In this document: in pieces, positions 9,710 through 20,046 of the stretch
Position numbering within the stretch: the stretch's first letter is position 1
Layout: every line of letters starts with the position of its first letter
Assembly: GCA_003241965.1 (NCBI GenBank)
Contig: QBMB01000001.1
Location: 105,448-169,447, forward strand
DNA length: 64,000 nt
Reading direction: 5' to 3'
Source: Burkholderiales bacterium
GTDB lineage: Bacteria; Pseudomonadota; Gammaproteobacteria; Burkholderiales; Burkholderiaceae_C
The notes under the pieces: model-generated
Database searches by the model: none
Told to the model about the DNA's origin: nothing
What the model saw: only the letters and a program-made list of their open reading frames with translations
Made by a program: the position numbers and the translations under genes

Positions 9710-10573
9710 ATGACAGAAGACACCACCTTCGGCTTCGACGATGAAGCCCTCGCAACCCGCCCCACCGTCTACCAGAGCGGACTCTTCGAAGGCCAGGTGG
9801 TGATGGTCAGCGGCGCCGGCAGCGGCATCGGCAAAGCCATCGCCTTCCTGTACGCGCGCCTGGGCGCCAAGCTGGTCATCTGCGGGCGCGACCCAGCCAA
9901 GCTAGAGAGCTGCGCCGAATGGCTGCGCCGGCTCGGCAGCCCTGATGTGCTGGTGCACCCCATGACGATCCGTGATCCCGAGCAGGTGGAACAGTTGATC
10001 GACGTGGCCTGGCTGCACTTCGGACGCATCGACGTGCTCGTCAACAACGCCGGCGGGCAATTCCCGCAGCGGGCGCTGGACTACAGCGTCAAGGGCTGGA
10101 AGGCGGTGATCGACACCAACCTGAACGGAACCTGGTACATGATGCATGCGATGGCGCGCCGCTGGCAGGGCACCGGCACGCGGGGCAACATCGTCAACAT
10201 CGTCGCCACCTTCCAGCGGGGCATGCCGGGCGTGGCGCACACCTGCGCTGCGCGCGCCGCGGTGACTCACCTGTCTAAAACTGTTGCAGTGGAGTGGGCG
10301 CAGCATGGCATCCGCGTCAATTGCATAGCGCCTGGAGCGATCGCCAGCACCGGCTTTCGTCAGTACTCCCCCGAGGCGGTGAAGGCCTTCGCCGGAGCCA
10401 ACCCGATGAAACATGTCGGTGACGTGCAGGACGTGGCCGAGGCCGCGGTCTACCTCAGCGCGCCCAGCGGCAAGTTCGTCACCGGCGAACTGCTCACGGT
10501 GGATGGCGGCGGCGTGCTCTGGGGCGAAGTCTGGACCATCGCCAAACCCGATTACTTCAAGGTGAACACATGA
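9710..10573 (+). CDS. SDR family protein, trans-2-enoyl-CoA reductase (PECR)-like
   Basis: SGAGSGIGKAIAFLYARLGA Rossmann motif; NNAGGQF...KGWKAVIDTNLNGTWYM; HTCAARAAV in place of the YxxxK region. Confidence 0.85.
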   Translation: MTEDTTFGFDDEALATRPTVYQSGLFEGQVVMVSGAGSGIGKAIAFLYARLGAKLVICGRDPAKLESCAEWLRRLGSPDVLVHPMTIRDPEQVEQLIDVAWLHFGRIDVLVNNAGGQFPQRALDYSVKGWKAVIDTNLNGTWYMMHAMARRWQGTGTRGNIVNIVATFQRGMPGVAHTCAARAAVTHLSKTVAVEWAQHGIRVNCIAPGAIASTGFRQYSPEAVKAFAGANPMKHVGDVQDVAEAAVYLSAPSGKFVTGELLTVDGGGVLWGEVWTIAKPDYFKVNT

Positions 10574-11448
10574 ATTCGGCTGACTCGCAACACCCCAAGT
10601 TCGGCCCGGGCGACGAGGCCCTGGCCGCACTCCCGACGGTCTATCGCGACGACCTTTTCGCCGGCAAAGTGGTGCTGGTGTCGGGCGCCGGCAGTGGCAT
10701 CGGCAAGGCGATTGCCTTCCTGTTCGCGCGGCTGGGTGCCACGCTCGCCATCTGCGGGCGCAAGGCCGACAAACTCGAGGACTGCGCCGAAAAACTGCGC
10801 GCGCTGTCGGGCCGTGAGGTAATCACCTACCCGATGACCATCCGCGACCCCGAGCAGGTGGACGCCATGCTCAGTGCCGTGTGGGAACGTTTGGGCGGCG
10901 TCGACGTGCTGGTCAACAACGCTGGCGGCCAGTTTGCCGCCCATGCGATGGACTTCAACGTCAAGGGCTGGAACGCGGTGATCGACACCAACCTCAATGG
11001 CAGCTGGTACATGATGCAGGGCGCGGCCAGGCGCTGGGTGGAGCAAGGCCGGCCCGGCAACATCGTCAACATCACCGCCGCCATCGACCGCGGCCTCACG
11101 GGCATGGCGCACACCACCGCCTCGCGCGCGGGCGTCATTGCGCTGTCCCGCACGCTGGCCATCGAGTGGGCAGAGCACGGCATCCGCCTGAACTGCATTG
11201 GCGCCGGCGCCATCGAGAGCAACGGTTTCAACAACTACCGCGAGGAAAACGTTTCCACTTTCTACTCGTGCAATCCGATGAAACGGGCCGGCGACGTGCA
11301 GGACATCGCGGAGGCGGTGGTCTACCTCGCCGCACCCTCGGGCAAGTTCATCACCGGCGAGGTGCTCAACGTCGAAGGCGGGATGCTGCTGTGGGGCGAG
11401 TTCTGGCCAGCCGGAAAGCCCGACTACTTCAAGGTCGATCAAGAGTGA
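10570..11448 (+). CDS. SDR family protein, trans-2-enoyl-CoA reductase (PECR)-like, tandem paralogue
   Basis: SGAGSGIGKAIAFLFARLGA; NNAGGQF...KGWNAVIDTNLNGSWYMM; HTTASRAGV. Start overlaps preceding stop (ATGA). Confidence 0.85.
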   Translation: MNSADSQHPKFGPGDEALAALPTVYRDDLFAGKVVLVSGAGSGIGKAIAFLFARLGATLAICGRKADKLEDCAEKLRALSGREVITYPMTIRDPEQVDAMLSAVWERLGGVDVLVNNAGGQFAAHAMDFNVKGWNAVIDTNLNGSWYMMQGAARRWVEQGRPGNIVNITAAIDRGLTGMAHTTASRAGVIALSRTLAIEWAEHGIRLNCIGAGAIESNGFNNYREENVSTFYSCNPMKRAGDVQDIAEAVVYLAAPSGKFITGEVLNVEGGMLLWGEFWPAGKPDYFKVDQE

Positions 11449-11888
11449 CCTCGCAGCCTCCTCTTCCGTCGGCAACGTACTCCCACGGGCCTTTTCAGCA
11501 GCTCGTCGGGTACGACATCCTGCACAACGAGCGCGGCCTGTATTTCCGGCTGCCGATCCGGCGCGACCACCTCAACCCCCACGGCGTGCTCCACGGCGGC
11601 GTGCCCCTGACCTTGCTCGATGCGGTCGGGGGCAGAACCCTGATCGACCGGCCGATCCCGGGCAGCGGCCAGCTCATCCAGTCGTCGGTAACGGTCACGC
11701 TCACTGTGGATTTCATGCGTGCGGTCGGCACAGGAATCCTGTTTGCATCGGCAACGCCTGACCACATCGGCAAGACGGTGGCCTATGTGTCGGTGAAGGT
11801 CACGCTCGACGCACTCGACGGAGACATCGTGTCGCGCGGCATCGGCACCTACCGCATCTACACCAAGTCACTGGTCAAAGCGGTCTGA
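11445..11888 (+). CDS. PaaI-type hotdog thioesterase
   Basis: GTG start overlapping the upstream TGA; LNPHGVLHGGVPLTLLDAVGG hotdog motif. Confidence 0.82.
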   Translation: MTSQPPLPSATYSHGPFQQLVGYDILHNERGLYFRLPIRRDHLNPHGVLHGGVPLTLLDAVGGRTLIDRPIPGSGQLIQSSVTVTLTVDFMRAVGTGILFASATPDHIGKTVAYVSVKVTLDALDGDIVSRGIGTYRIYTKSLVKAV

Positions 11889-12052
11889 TCGGTGCTCGGC
11901 GGAGACCGCCCGGCAAAGCACTGCGGCTCAATGCAAATGATCATCGGGCGGCGGAAGGATTTTCAGCTCGCGGTTGATGCGTTCGATTTGGTCGGGCTGA
12001 AACTGCGTCGAATGCCTGTGGTCCATTTTCCCCAGCCCCCACCATTCTTCGA

Positions 12053-13153
12053 CTACAAGAGTTCGTCGTCGTGTTCGCCAATGAACGGCGCGGGGCTTGG
12101 GCGATCAGTCACCGTCCGGCTGAACCTCGGTGCCGGTGAAGGTTGGAGCACGCCGTCTCGCTCAAAGAAAGTGCCGCGCGCACTGTTGTGTGGATGATGT
12201 GCAGCCTCTTCCAGAGTCAGCACCGGTGCAAAGCACACGTCGGTCCCTTCCAGCAACGCACACCAGTGCGCTCTCGGCTGGATGCGGAAGATGTCGGCGA
12301 TCTGGCGTTTGAGCGTCGGCCAGACGGCCGGATCGCGTTGCCGTTGAAACTCGGGATCGTTGATGCCTAGCTTCTCCAGCAGCAACACATAGAATTGGGG
12401 TTCCAGTGATGCGATCGAGATCCATTTCCCGTCAGCGCACTCATAGGTGTCGTAGAAATGCGATCCGCCATCCAACAGATTGGCCTGCCGTTCATTCTTC
12501 CACATTCCCAGCGCTTTGAGGTCGCAGACGATGGAGGTCAGCAGCGCCGCGCCGTCGGTGATCGCAGCATCGACCACCTGACCACGGCCAGAGGTGCGCG
12601 CTTCAAGCAAAGCGCAAACGATGCCAAAGGCAAGCATCATGCCGCCGCCGCCCAGGTCGCCGACCATCGCCGGCGGCGCTACTGGCCCGCCGTCCGAGCG
12701 GCCAATCATGCTGAGCGCGCCCGACAGCGCGATGTAGTTGATGTCATGACCGGCGGCCTGCGCGAGCGGGCCGTCCTGGCCCCAGCCGGTCATGCGCCCG
12801 TAGACGAGTCGTGGGTGGCGTGCCAGCAGCACGTCTGGGCCCAAACCCAGCCGCTCCATCACGCCCGGGCGAAAACCTTCAATGATCGCGTCGGCCCCGT
12901 CGACAAGTGCCAGCACCCGCTGCACGTCTGCGGGCGACTTCAGGTCGACCGCCACCGAACGGCGACCGCGGTGCAACACGCTGCGCCGCCCACTGGCAAG
13001 GAAGGTGCCATCTCCGCGGTCTTTTCCCTTGTCGGCCTTGCGATCCAGGCGGATCACGTCGGCGCCCATGTCGGACAGCAACATTGCGCAGAACGGTCCG
13101 GGGCCAATGCCGCCGAACTCGATCACTTTCAAACCTTGCAAGGGACCACTCAT
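12053..13153 (-). CDS. CaiB/BaiF (family III) CoA-transferase
   Basis: [38 protein letters not shown] and GYDIN-like [13 protein letters not shown] motifs. Confidence 0.93.
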   Translation of the reverse strand: MSGPLQGLKVIEFGGIGPGPFCAMLLSDMGADVIRLDRKADKGKDRGDGTFLASGRRSVLHRGRRSVAVDLKSPADVQRVLALVDGADAIIEGFRPGVMERLGLGPDVLLARHPRLVYGRMTGWGQDGPLAQAAGHDINYIALSGALSMIGRSDGGPVAPPAMVGDLGGGGMMLAFGIVCALLEARTSGRGQVVDAAITDGAALLTSIVCDLKALGMWKNERQANLLDGGSHFYDTYECADGKWISIASLEPQFYVLLLEKLGINDPEFQRQRDPAVWPTLKRQIADIFRIQPRAHWCALLEGTDVCFAPVLTLEEAAHHPHNSARGTFFERDGVLQPSPAPRFSRTVTDRPSPAPFIGEHDDELL

Positions 13154-13200
13154 TTGTTGTTGCTCCTCAAACCGAACTAAAACCACCAGCCAACCGACTG

Positions 13201-14061
13201 CTACCCCAACCAGCGCTTGCGTCGCTTGTAGTGCTTTACCTCGCGAAAGCTCTTGCGCACCCCCTCGCGGTCCAGGCCGAGATAAAACTCGCGCACATCC
13301 TCGTTGTCGCGGAGTTCCTGGGCCTGCCCCTCCAGCACGATGCGACCGCTCTCCATGACATAACCATAGTCGGCGATCTCCAGGGCGACGCGTGTGTTTT
13401 GCTCGACGATGAGCAGCGACAGCCCCTGCTCACGCAGGTGGCGCAGCACGCTGAAGACTTCCTCGACCATGCGCGGCGCCAGCCCGAGTGACGGCTCGTC
13501 GATCAGCATGAGTTTGGGCTCGGCCATGATTGCGCGCCCGATCACCAGCATCTGCTGCTCGCCGCCCGACAGATAGCCGGCCGTGCGTTTTCGCAGTTCG
13601 GCCAGGCGCGGAATCGCTTCGTACACGCTGTCCATCGCCTGGCGCATCGCCTGCGCCGATGGAAACATGTGGCCGCCGATGATGAGGTTTTGCTCGACCG
13701 TCATGTGCTGCAGCACGCGCCGCCCTTCCATCACATGAACCAGACCACCGCGCACCACGGTCGCCGGATCGTGCCCCTGAATCGGTCGGCCGTCGAAGGT
13801 GATCGACCCGCCCGAGACGCGGCCATCTTCCGAGTCAATGACGCCGGAGATGGCTTTCAGGGTGGTGCTCTTACCTGCGCCGTTGGCGCCCAGCAGCGCC
13901 ACGCACCCGCCTTCGGGGACCTTCATCGACACGCCCTTGAGCGCCAGGATCACCTCGGCATACAACACCTCAACGTTGGATAGAGTCAGCACCGCCGGAT
14001 CGGCAGCCGCATGGGGCGTGGTCCGTTGATCCGGTGCTGCAGCAATGGCTGAATTCACCAT
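13201..14061 (-). CDS. livF: ABC transporter ATP-binding protein (LivF family)
   Basis: Walker [17 protein letters not shown], signature [33 protein letters not shown]. Confidence 0.94.
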   Translation of the reverse strand: MVNSAIAAAPDQRTTPHAAADPAVLTLSNVEVLYAEVILALKGVSMKVPEGGCVALLGANGAGKSTTLKAISGVIDSEDGRVSGGSITFDGRPIQGHDPATVVRGGLVHVMEGRRVLQHMTVEQNLIIGGHMFPSAQAMRQAMDSVYEAIPRLAELRKRTAGYLSGGEQQMLVIGRAIMAEPKLMLIDEPSLGLAPRMVEEVFSVLRHLREQGLSLLIVEQNTRVALEIADYGYVMESGRIVLEGQAQELRDNEDVREFYLGLDREGVRKSFREVKHYKRRKRWLG

Positions 14062-15284
14062 TTAGGCACCACTGGCACGTTCACATCGGCTGCAGCCCGA
14101 ACGACCTTGCCGTCCTTCATGGTCGCGATGTTGACCTTGGCGGTGCCGGTGGGAAAGGGGGTGTCGTTGCTGAAGTCCACGCCTGGCAGTATGCCCATCA
14201 GGTCGTTGCTGGTGAACTGGCTGTTCATCAAGGTCTCGCGCACCGCTTCGCCAGTGACTTTGCCGGCACCCTTGGCCTTGATGGTGGCCTCAATCGCGCG
14301 CACTGCCACGACGCTTTGGCCCAGGCCCATGATGGTCATGGCATTCCAGCCCGATTTCAGGCCATGCTTTTCCTGCAACATGCTGTAGAACTTGCGTGCG
14401 GTCGTGTCGTCTTCGCTGGCATCGGCGATGGCGCCCACTTCGAAATCACCGGCAAAGCCATTCGGGTCGCCCAGTGCCTTAGATGATCCCACCACGCCGT
14501 TGTGCAGCGAGAGCATGATCGGGACGTTTTTGCCCAGCGCCTGCAGCGCACGTTTGGTGGCCACGGCCTGGGCGGTGTTGGTCTGGATCACGATCACATC
14601 GGTGCCAGCATTGACCAGGCGACGCACCGCCAGGGTCAGGTCGGCCGGTTGCACTTCGGTCCAGATCGCCTCGACGAAGGTGGCTTTGTCCGGGTTGGCC
14701 TTGGTGTAGCTTTGCAGGCCCTTGGCCATGTCGGCATAAGCGGGGGTGGCTTCGGAGGTGATGATCGCCACCTTGACAGGGCGCTTGCCATCGAGTTTGG
14801 TGGTGCGGAACCATTCCAGGAATCCGCCCGCCTCGTGGGCGTAGGTGGGGCGCAGGTTCAGGGCCCATTGGTTGGGTTTCCAGCCGAAGCCGTAGGTGGC
14901 GGTGGCCATGACCATGGGAATCTTGTCTTCCGGCAAGCGCTGCTGCAACGCGGCGGCATCCGGGCCACCGAGGCCGAGCAGGATCGCGGGTTTGACTTCG
15001 GCCTTGATGCCGGGCCACAGGCTGGCGGTTTGCGCCACGTCGTAGCGGGTGTCGAAGGTTTTGACGACGATCTGCACGTTGAGTTTGCTGCCGACTTCCT
15101 TGTTCCACCACTCGATCACTGCGAGTCGCCCGCCCTGCATCTGGGACATGACGTTGGCGTAGGGGCCGGCGAAGTCGGCAAAGGCGGCCACGTTGATCGT
15201 CGTCGATTGCGCATGGGCGGGCGCATTCAGCAGCAGACCAGAGGCCAGGGCGGCCGTGAGTTTGAGAAAGGTATTGCGTTGCAT
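14055..15284 (-). CDS. ABC transporter substrate-binding protein (LivK-like)
   Basis: Signal peptide MQRNTFLKLTAALASGLLLNAPAHAQ; periplasmic binding type 1 fold sequence. Confidence 0.9.
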   Translation of the reverse strand: MQRNTFLKLTAALASGLLLNAPAHAQSTTINVAAFADFAGPYANVMSQMQGGRLAVIEWWNKEVGSKLNVQIVVKTFDTRYDVAQTASLWPGIKAEVKPAILLGLGGPDAAALQQRLPEDKIPMVMATATYGFGWKPNQWALNLRPTYAHEAGGFLEWFRTTKLDGKRPVKVAIITSEATPAYADMAKGLQSYTKANPDKATFVEAIWTEVQPADLTLAVRRLVNAGTDVIVIQTNTAQAVATKRALQALGKNVPIMLSLHNGVVGSSKALGDPNGFAGDFEVGAIADASEDDTTARKFYSMLQEKHGLKSGWNAMTIMGLGQSVVAVRAIEATIKAKGAGKVTGEAVRETLMNSQFTSNDLMGILPGVDFSNDTPFPTGTAKVNIATMKDGKVVRAAADVNVPVVPKW

Positions 15285-15353
15285 GCTTGTCTCCAATTGT
15301 GGTGGTGGTGAGGAAAAGGGGCGGGGGATTGCGACTCGCTGTGCCGGGCGGGC

Positions 15354-16406
15354 TCAGTGGTGAAACGGCCAGAGCCGGTAGTTGGTTTTCAGGATGTTCC
15401 AGCGGTGCATCAGGCCTTTCGGTTCAAGCAGCAGGAACAGCGTGATGATGAGGCCGAGAAACACATTCATGCTGGCGAAGATCAGGTCGCTGCTCAGGCT
15501 GGGGATGCGCTCGACCAGGTCGGGCCCGAGGCTGGTGATGGTTTCCTGCACACCACGGATGAGCACGGTGCCTATCAGTGCCCCGACGATCGAGCCGAGC
15601 CCGCCGACGATCATCATGGCAATGAACCAGATCGAGTTGAACAGCGTGAACTGATCGACCGAGACGAAGCGCACCTGGTAGGCCCACAGGGCACCACCGA
15701 TGCCAGCGTAAAAAGCGCCGAGCACGAAGGCGCGCGACTTGGCGCCGGCCACGTCAACGCCCATCATGCCGGCGGCCACATCGTCGTCGCGCACGGCGAC
15801 AAAGGCGCGCCCGTGGCGGCTGCGCAGGATACCGAAAGCGCCGATGACCATCACCATGGTGACGACAAGAAACAGGTAGTACAGCGAGCGGTCGGTGTTG
15901 AACAAAAATGTGCCCATCCGCGCCGGCTCCAGGCTGAAGCCATTCACGCCGCCGAGCCAGGCTGAAGGCAGATTCAGCACAATGAAGTGAAAGATGAACT
16001 GGGCCGCGATGGTGGTCAGCGCGAGGTAAAAGCCCTTGATGCGCGCCGCCGTCATGCCAAACAACCAGCCGGCCAGCGCCGCTACCAGGCCCGCCACCGG
16101 CACCGCCACCCAGAACGGCAGCCCGGCCTTGACCTCGACCACGCTGGCGGCGTAGGCGCCGACGCCCATGAAGGCGGCCTGGCCCAGGTTGATTTGCCCG
16201 GCGTAGCCGGTGGTGATCTGCAGCCCGACCACCACGATGGACGTGACCAGCATCAGGTTGGCTACGGCTACCAGACGCGCCGAGGCGAACCAGGGGAGGA
16301 ACAGGAGAATTGCGATGAACAGTCCCAGGGTGACCCATTGGGCGCGCGTACGGATCAGCGCGCGGTCGCGCGCATAACTGGTGGAAAAAATGCCGGAGGG
16401 ATCCAT
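15354..16406 (-). CDS. livM: ABC transporter permease (LivM family)
   Basis: GYAGQINLGQAAFMGVGAYAASVV; hydrophobic, 350 aa. Confidence 0.93.
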   Translation of the reverse strand: MDPSGIFSTSYARDRALIRTRAQWVTLGLFIAILLFLPWFASARLVAVANLMLVTSIVVVGLQITTGYAGQINLGQAAFMGVGAYAASVVEVKAGLPFWVAVPVAGLVAALAGWLFGMTAARIKGFYLALTTIAAQFIFHFIVLNLPSAWLGGVNGFSLEPARMGTFLFNTDRSLYYLFLVVTMVMVIGAFGILRSRHGRAFVAVRDDDVAAGMMGVDVAGAKSRAFVLGAFYAGIGGALWAYQVRFVSVDQFTLFNSIWFIAMMIVGGLGSIVGALIGTVLIRGVQETITSLGPDLVERIPSLSSDLIFASMNVFLGLIITLFLLLEPKGLMHRWNILKTNYRLWPFHH

Positions 16407-16409
16407 GGG

Positions 16410-17297
16410 TCAGACTCTTTCAATGCGTTTCCAGCCGAACATGCCGGTCGGACGAACCACCAGCACCACCAGCATGAAGATATAGGGGACGACGGCGGCG
16501 GCATTGCCGCCGATCAGCGGGTCGATGTAGGCGGCGGTCAGTCCCTGCACGACCCCGACGATAATGCCCGCCAGCAGCAGACCGCCGATGGACTCGAGCC
16601 CGGCCAGCAGGGCCACCGGCAGGGCGGCGAAGCCGATTTCAGAGGACAGGAAGGTCAGCGACTTGCCGCTCAGGTAGACCATCGAAGTGATGACCGACAG
16701 AACGCCGCCAAGCGCCCAAGCGAAGGCGATGGAGCGGCGCACGCTGATGCCCATGGCCAGAGCGATCTGGTGGTCTTCGGCCACCGCCGACATCGCCAGC
16801 CCGCTGCGACTGCGGTTGAAGAACCAGTGCAGCGCCACGGCCGCCAGCACCGCGATGAGGCCACCAATGGCGAGCGAGCGCGGGATGATCATCTCGCCCA
16901 AGATGATTGGCGTGAGGGGAAAGATGGCGGGGAACTGACGCTCCTGCGGACCCCAGATCGCCAGCACCAGTCCACGCATCAGGATCAGTAGCCCGATGGT
17001 GACCATGATCATAGAGAACACCGACTCGCCAATCAGGCGCCTGAACAGCAGGCGTTCAATCACTAGCCCGATCAGCACCGAAATGCACAGTGCAACAGCG
17101 ATGCCCAGCACCGGATGCATGCCGCGCGACTGGATGGCCCACCACAGCAGAAAGGCGCCCAGCACGATCATCTCGCCAATTGCCATATTGAAGACCTTGC
17201 TGGCGCGGTAGATGACGACAAAGCCCATGGCCACCAGCGAATACAGCAGGCCAAGCAGCGCGCCGTTGATGGTGTAGTTGATGAATTCGATGATCAT
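16410..17297 (-). CDS. livH: ABC transporter permease (LivH family)
   Basis: GALLGLLYSLVAMGFVVIYRASKVFNMAIGEMIVLGAF. Confidence 0.93.
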   Translation of the reverse strand: MIIEFINYTINGALLGLLYSLVAMGFVVIYRASKVFNMAIGEMIVLGAFLLWWAIQSRGMHPVLGIAVALCISVLIGLVIERLLFRRLIGESVFSMIMVTIGLLILMRGLVLAIWGPQERQFPAIFPLTPIILGEMIIPRSLAIGGLIAVLAAVALHWFFNRSRSGLAMSAVAEDHQIALAMGISVRRSIAFAWALGGVLSVITSMVYLSGKSLTFLSSEIGFAALPVALLAGLESIGGLLLAGIIVGVVQGLTAAYIDPLIGGNAAAVVPYIFMLVVLVVRPTGMFGWKRIERV

Positions 17298-19246
17298 GGT
17301 GTGTGTGTCTGGTCGATGTCGGTGGCCACCACGGTTGCGCGCAACACGCCCTGGCGGCCGTCCTGGTAGGTCACGGCTATTTCGCAGGCAATGTCGGCGG
17401 CACCTGCATACAGTCCGTCAATCAGCGCCCCGTAGCGCACCTCGAGAAACTCTCGACGCAGCTTGCGCGTGCGCGTCAGTTCGCCTTCGTCGGGATCAAG
17501 CTCCTTCGGAAAATTGGCAAAACGCACCACCCGCGAGCCTTCGGGCAGCAGTTTGTTGATGCGGCGGATTTCGCCCTGCACCAGTTGCCGCACCTCGGGC
17601 CGCTGCGATAGGTCGGTGAAGGTGGAGAATGCGATGCGCCGCTCCTCGGCCCAGCGGCTGGTCACAGCCATGTCGATGTTGATCAGCGCGCCAACCCAGG
17701 GCCGGGTGGCGTCGCCCAGCACCATCACGTCCTTGATAAAGGGCGAAAAGCGCAACCGGGTCTCGATGAACTGCGGGGGATACGGGTGACCGCTGGCGAG
17801 TTTGACCAAGTGTTCCACCCGGTCGAGGTAGACAAGTTCTCCGCGCTCGGTCTTGCGCACTGCGTCACCGCTGACGTACCAGCCGTCGCGCTGGATGGTG
17901 GCGGTCTTCTCGGGCTTGCCCCAGTAGCCGAGAAAGCCGGTACCTCCGCGCAGCAACAGTTCGCCATTGTCCTCAATGCGCGATTCCAGCGGCGCGCCGA
18001 AGGCAGGGTCCACATCCAGTAGCGGGCCCACGGTTTCGAGGTCGCAGCGCTCGCCGCGGTGGCCAGCAATCAGACCAAACTCCGAGCAGCCATAAATATT
18101 GCGCAAGTGGACGCCCATGGCGTGAAATAAGCGAAACACGTCGGGTGCCATGGCGGTGCCGCCTGAAACCGCGACATCGCTGCGAATAAAGCCGAACTGA
18201 TCGCGCACCGGGCGCAGGGCCAGCGCCTCGGCCACAGGCAGCAGCAGGCGCGACAGCCACGGTGCCGCGCGCCCTTCGAGTCGCGCCACATGCACGTCAT
18301 GGCCGATGCGGATGCCCCAGCGGTAGATGCCGCGTGCCATCCAACTCGCGGCGAGCATGCGCGCCTCGATGGTGGCGGCGATGTTCTCCCATTGGCGCGG
18401 GCCAAACAGCACGATGTGCGGCGCAAGTTCGCGCACGTTGGGCAAGACCTGGTCGGGGCCTTCCGGGAAGTTGACCACCAGCGGCGTGATCAGCCCGAGG
18501 GTCACGCCCAGCAACTGCTCGGTGATCCAGGCCAGCGGCGTGTAAGACAAATATTCCATGCCGGCTTCCAGCGGCAACGCGCTCCTCATCCGAACCGCGT
18601 TGTCCATCAGCCAGCGGTGGCTGATCATCACGCCCTTGGGCTTGCTGGTGGTGCCGGAGGTGTAGGTCAGTAGTGCCAAATCGTCCGCTTGGCCGGCGTT
18701 GACTTCACGTTCGAAGCGCTGCGGGTGCCTCTCGTGCTGGCGCCGACCTTCAGCGGTCAGGTCATCAAAGGATTGCAGCAGCGTATGCCGGTACGACCAC
18801 ATGCCCGAGTTGTCCCAGTAGGCGATGCCCCGGATGTCGGGCAGCCGCTCCAGCAGCGCAAGCGCCTTGTCAACCTGCTCCTGATCCTGCGCGAAGATGA
18901 AGCGGGCCTTTGAATCCTCGCACAGGTAGTGCAACTCGTCGACGGTGGCGTCAGGGTAGACCGATACGATTTTGACGCCCAGTGACTGGGCCGCAAACAG
19001 CGCCCAGTAGTGCTCTGGTTCGTTCTCGCCGATCACAATCGCGGTTTCGCCACGCTGCAGGCCCTGCGCCGCCGCGCCAAGCGCAATGCTGCGCGTTCGA
19101 TCAAACACGTCGGCCCATGTATGGCAGCGCCACATACCTTTGCGCTTGACGCGCTGCGCCAGCAACTGTGGATGTTCCCGGGCGTGGGCGAACAACTTCT
19201 GCGGCAGGGTCATGACGACTTCTGGGGCGGGGTCGGTCGCACTCAT
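17294..19246 (-). CDS. AMP-dependent acyl-CoA synthetase (long-chain type), located between livG and livH
   Basis: A3-like motif YTSGTTSKPKGVMISHRWL, IYGCSEFG, GWYVSGDAV; 650 aa. Confidence 0.93.
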   Translation of the reverse strand: MSATDPAPEVVMTLPQKLFAHAREHPQLLAQRVKRKGMWRCHTWADVFDRTRSIALGAAAQGLQRGETAIVIGENEPEHYWALFAAQSLGVKIVSVYPDATVDELHYLCEDSKARFIFAQDQEQVDKALALLERLPDIRGIAYWDNSGMWSYRHTLLQSFDDLTAEGRRQHERHPQRFEREVNAGQADDLALLTYTSGTTSKPKGVMISHRWLMDNAVRMRSALPLEAGMEYLSYTPLAWITEQLLGVTLGLITPLVVNFPEGPDQVLPNVRELAPHIVLFGPRQWENIAATIEARMLAASWMARGIYRWGIRIGHDVHVARLEGRAAPWLSRLLLPVAEALALRPVRDQFGFIRSDVAVSGGTAMAPDVFRLFHAMGVHLRNIYGCSEFGLIAGHRGERCDLETVGPLLDVDPAFGAPLESRIEDNGELLLRGGTGFLGYWGKPEKTATIQRDGWYVSGDAVRKTERGELVYLDRVEHLVKLASGHPYPPQFIETRLRFSPFIKDVMVLGDATRPWVGALINIDMAVTSRWAEERRIAFSTFTDLSQRPEVRQLVQGEIRRINKLLPEGSRVVRFANFPKELDPDEGELTRTRKLRREFLEVRYGALIDGLYAGAADIACEIAVTYQDGRQGVLRATVVATDIDQTHTP

Positions 19247-20043
19247 GCCGCTGCTCCCAAGTAGGCCTGGATCACGGCCGGGTCGGCCTGCACTTGTGCA
19301 GGCGTGCCGTCGGCGATCTTGCGGCCAAAGTCGAGCACCGCCACGCGGTCTGCCAGATCCATGACCACCCCCATGTCGTGCTCCACTAGCACAACCGGGA
19401 TGCGCTTGGCCTCGCGCACGTCTATGATGAAACGGGCCAGATCTTCTTTTTCTTCGGTGTTCATGCCGGCCATGGGTTCATCCATTAACAGAACCTTGGG
19501 TTCCATCGCCAACGCACGGCCCAGGTCAACGCGCTTGCGAAGACCGTAGCCGAGCGCGCCTACCGGCTGGTGGCGGATATTCTCAATTTCAAGGAAGTCG
19601 ATGATTTCCTCGACTGCTTCCCGGTGCAGCGTTTCTTCACGCTGGGTCCAGGGAAAGTAGAGAAATGCCTGCGCCAGATTTGATCGCATCTTGCTGTAGC
19701 GGCCGACCAGGATGTTGTCGATCACGCTCATGTTGGAGAACAAATGGGTGCCCTGAAAAGTGCGCACCACGCCTTCGCGCGCGATCTGGTGCACCGCGCG
19801 GCCTTTGATGTCTTGACCACGGTAGTGAACGCTGCCTTGTTGCGGCAGATAGAAGCCGCTGAGCACGTTCATCAAAGAGCTCTTGCCCGCGCCGTTGGGC
19901 CCAATGATGGCCAGCAGCTCGTTGTCACGCACATCGATGGCGACCTCGGCCAGCGCGGTGACACCGCCAAAGCGCAAGGTGATGTCCCGCGCCTGCAGCA
20001 CCGAAGCCTCGCTGGATGGGCTAATCGAGGAGTTAGAGGTCAT
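19243..20043 (-). CDS. livG: ABC transporter ATP-binding protein (LivG family)
   Basis: IGPNGAGKSSLMNVLSG Walker A; GMNTEEKEDLARFI and LVEHDMGVVMDLADRVAVLDFG. Confidence 0.94.
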   Translation of the reverse strand: MTSNSSISPSSEASVLQARDITLRFGGVTALAEVAIDVRDNELLAIIGPNGAGKSSLMNVLSGFYLPQQGSVHYRGQDIKGRAVHQIAREGVVRTFQGTHLFSNMSVIDNILVGRYSKMRSNLAQAFLYFPWTQREETLHREAVEEIIDFLEIENIRHQPVGALGYGLRKRVDLGRALAMEPKVLLMDEPMAGMNTEEKEDLARFIIDVREAKRIPVVLVEHDMGVVMDLADRVAVLDFGRKIADGTPAQVQADPAVIQAYLGAAA

Positions 20044-20046
20044 GGG

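Noticed and set aside
11898-11910. GGCGG-AGA-CCGCC inverted repeat as a terminator
   Set aside because: Short stem without U-tract; common by chance at this GC content.
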